From an uncultured Alteromonadaceae bacterium (GTDB lineage: Bacteria; Pseudomonadota; Gammaproteobacteria; Enterobacterales; Alteromonadaceae): 64,000 nt of DNA. The translations under genes and the position numbers were made by a program. The stretch covers positions 453,861-517,860 of the forward strand of contig CANLWS010000002.1 in NCBI GenBank assembly GCA_947494925.1, given 5' to 3'. The notes beneath the pieces are model-generated. The model was given only the letters and a program-made list of their open reading frames with translations. It made no database searches and was not told the origin of the DNA. Below, piece by piece: positions 62,737 through 64,000 of this stretch. How positions within the stretch are numbered: position 1 is the first letter of the stretch; each line of letters begins with the position of its first letter.

Positions 62737-63439
62737 TTTACAATTTCGCCGTGCCATCTACGCTGATCCTGATTGCAGTGATGAAGCAGTAAAACTAGCA
62801 GCGGCTGAAGATTCTGCCAAGCAGGAATTTTGGAATGAAATGAAACAACTTGATGCCGACTTAAAGAAGGCAAGTAAAGTTGAGGTACCCGAAGGATTGG
62901 CCCATAACCTGATTTTAAGACAGTCCATACAACGTCATGCGGTAGATAAAAAGCGGACACGAGTGCATCTGGCATTGGCTGCGTCAATCGCATTTGTATT
63001 CGGAATTAGTTTTACACTTTGGCAACAACCTGGTGTAGTCAACTTGAGTGAACATGCATTGGCTCATGTATATCATGAGGGAGACGGCTTCGCTCTGAAA
63101 CTGGATGGTGATGTAGACCTGGGAACTGTAAATGCCAAATTGGCCAGTTTAGGAACGCAAATAACCGAAAAGGTTGGTCGGATCTATTTTGCTAATTTTT
63201 GTAATTTCGAAGGGATCAGAAGTTTTCATATGGTGATGCAAGGTGAAAACGGAAAAGTAACAGTATTTCTGGTTCCTGAAAATGATTCCCATGTCCCGGT
63301 TAAAGAATTTTCTGACGGCACAATGCATGGCGAAACACTGGAGTTTAGCCGAACCCGACTCATTATGGTGGGTGAAGAAGGCAAGTCCTTTGATAAACTC
63401 AAGTCTGATCTGAGCAAAAGAATGCAATTTTCAGCTTAG
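62729..63439 (+). CDS. DUF3379 membrane protein, predicted anti-sigma partner
   Basis: A 236-residue protein starting MDDLQFRRAIYADPDCSDEA (AGAGG 9 bases upstream; a start 7 codons earlier is possible). A cytoplasmic N-terminal part is followed by one membrane helix (about 83-101, LALAASIAFVFGISFTLW) and a periplasmic C-terminal domain. DUF3379 proteins sit next to ECF sigma genes, and this topology is that of anti-sigma factors, but there is no visible zinc (ZAS) motif. The anti-sigma role is inferred from context. Confidence 0.82.
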   Translation: MDDLQFRRAIYADPDCSDEAVKLAAAEDSAKQEFWNEMKQLDADLKKASKVEVPEGLAHNLILRQSIQRHAVDKKRTRVHLALAASIAFVFGISFTLWQQPGVVNLSEHALAHVYHEGDGFALKLDGDVDLGTVNAKLASLGTQITEKVGRIYFANFCNFEGIRSFHMVMQGENGKVTVFLVPENDSHVPVKEFSDGTMHGETLEFSRTRLIMVGEEGKSFDKLKSDLSKRMQFSA

Positions 63440-63456
63440 TAAAAATGAATTCAAAA

Positions 63457-63482
63457 GCCCCGACACTGTCGGGGCTTTTTTA
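63457..63482 (+). terminator. Strong terminator after the sigma/DUF3379 pair
   Basis: GCCCCGAC (63457-63464), ACT, GTCGGGGC (63468-63475), followed by TTTTTT. Confidence 0.9.
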
Positions 63483-63742
63483 TGTCATTAAATAAGCTAA
63501 ATCAGAGAGAACTGTATTTTACAATTTTAGTGCTAGTTCTCGAACACATATGATAAGCGGCTCAGTGATAATTTCTGCTGTTCAGATTTTGTCATGTTAA
63601 CAGCCCTTTTGTACGTGATGCTGTCGGTCGGCCTTAAAAGGCAATAACAGTTCATGACCAATGAAAGTGGACGTTGATAGTTTGTCTTTTGGCTTGGATT
63701 TACTGGCTCACTGAACAGTCGATAAAAAGCTAGCTAACTTCC
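63483..63742. other. Intergenic region before the IS remnant
   Basis: With the terminator this completes a 303-bp gap after the DUF3379 gene. No gene was recognised. Near its end CTTCCATGA (63738-63746) and TCATGGAAG (63761-63769) form a perfect 9-bp inverted repeat around the IS remnant start. Confidence 0.5.
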
Positions 63743-63982
63743 ATGATAAGAAGAAATATTTCATGGAAGAAATCTTTGCACACAGCATCTAAAGGGGTAT
63801 ACAAACGGCAACGCCCCGAAACAACCCTGCTGTATCAACTGATTAAGCGATACTACCCCTCTTTCGTTGCAACGCTAGCAACACAAGAACTAACCACCAA
63901 CTGGCTCTGGCTTTACAACAATGAGCGACCTAATATGGCAATTGGTGACGTGCCACCCAAACAACTATTGAGAGCGGCTTAA
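63743..63982 (+). pseudogene. Chimeric remnant of IS91-like and IS3-like transposases
   Basis: A 79-codon frame made of two transposase pieces. Residues about 18-48 (VYKRQRPETTLLYQLIKRYY and onward) resemble the N-terminus of IS91-family transposases; residues about 49-79 (WLWLYNNERPNMAIGDVPPK and onward) are the C-terminal end of an IS3-family OrfB integrase, with its WLxxYNxERPN motif. Neither part has a catalytic domain, so it cannot move DNA. It records successive insertions and a deletion. The remainder may continue beyond the window only for short terminal sequences, since the IS3-type stop codon is present. Confidence 0.75.
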
Positions 63983-64000
63983 AGGATTTCTACAAATAAC

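Noticed and set aside
1..64000. tRNA, rRNA, CRISPR, integrase or prophage genes
   Set aside because: Looked for and not seen; only the transposase remnant at the right end indicates mobile DNA.

Overview
The window looks like chromosomal DNA of a marine gammaproteobacterium of the Alteromonadales (Alteromonadaceae-like: Alteromonas/Glaciecola/Paraglaciecola relatives). The evidence is inferential: a secreted chloride-type alpha-amylase that closely resembles my recollection of the Pseudoalteromonas haloplanktis enzyme, a CrsR/HsbR-type partner-switching pair, DUF3379, an AbgT transporter, fadIJ and sixA, several large c-di-GMP proteins, and moderate-to-low GC. No tRNA or rRNA gene, CRISPR array or intact prophage was seen. 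No database search was possible, so family names come from reading motifs.

Layout. 0-4.5 kb: EF-hand protein, TerB-like protein, a GGDEF-EAL protein overlapping a renalase-like oxidoreductase. 4.6-8.4 kb: ferric-iron ABC transporter operon (fbpA-fbpB-fbpC order) behind a promoter overlapped by a near-perfect Fur box. 8.4-12.2 kb: a signalling block with a STAS protein and a REC-PP2C-HATPase regulator (partner switch) plus a GNAT gene, divergent from a YciH/SUI1 gene and a double-receiver protein. 12.3-19.9 kb: a gluzincin-like protease, then aromatic amino-acid synthesis: pheL attenuator and pheA, a chemoreceptor, and the tyrA-aroF operon with a TyrR-like box on its promoter. 20-33.4 kb: a mixed-strand accessory block (EAL protein, AbgT transporter, ArsR+SRPBCC pair, acetyltransferase, amylase, DUF2431 methyltransferase-like protein with a U1-type zinc finger, OmpA lipoprotein, 11-residue-repeat helix protein, periplasmic binding protein, PEP-CTERM protein, LamG protein).

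33.5-40 kb: the conserved rplS-trmD-rimM-rpsP operon, a 0.7-kb gap filled with small hairpins, ffh, and divergent ypjD and yfjD. The order pheA / tyrA-aroF / [variable] / rplS-trmD-rimM-rpsP-ffh-ypjD-yfjD is the same as I know from E. coli, so the 20-33 kb block sits in a slot that is also variable there. 40-49 kb: a 57-aa protein, sixA, an M16 protease, a 1494-residue propeller-PAS-GGDEF-EAL sensor, and a 50-aa protein behind a possible sigma-54 promoter. 49-53 kb: fadI-fadJ with a FadR-like operator. 53-62 kb: a moxR/bat operon (MoxR, DUF58, DUF4381, two VWA proteins, BatD) followed by a DUF885 lipoprotein. 62-63.5 kb: ECF sigma factor with a DUF3379 membrane partner. 63.7-64 kb: an IS remnant that joins IS91-like and IS3-like transposase fragments.

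The most unusual features are: (i) a family of short hairpins with variable stems and a conserved CATGGATG/CAGGGATG core, concentrated between ffh and rpsP and repeated near position 360; (ii) a BMT5-like methyltransferase carrying a eukaryote-looking U1/matrin zinc finger; (iii) a compact transcription unit at 48.55-48.87 kb; and (iv) the chimeric IS scar at the right end. I did not find a clear undescribed multi-gene system; most genes belong to known families.
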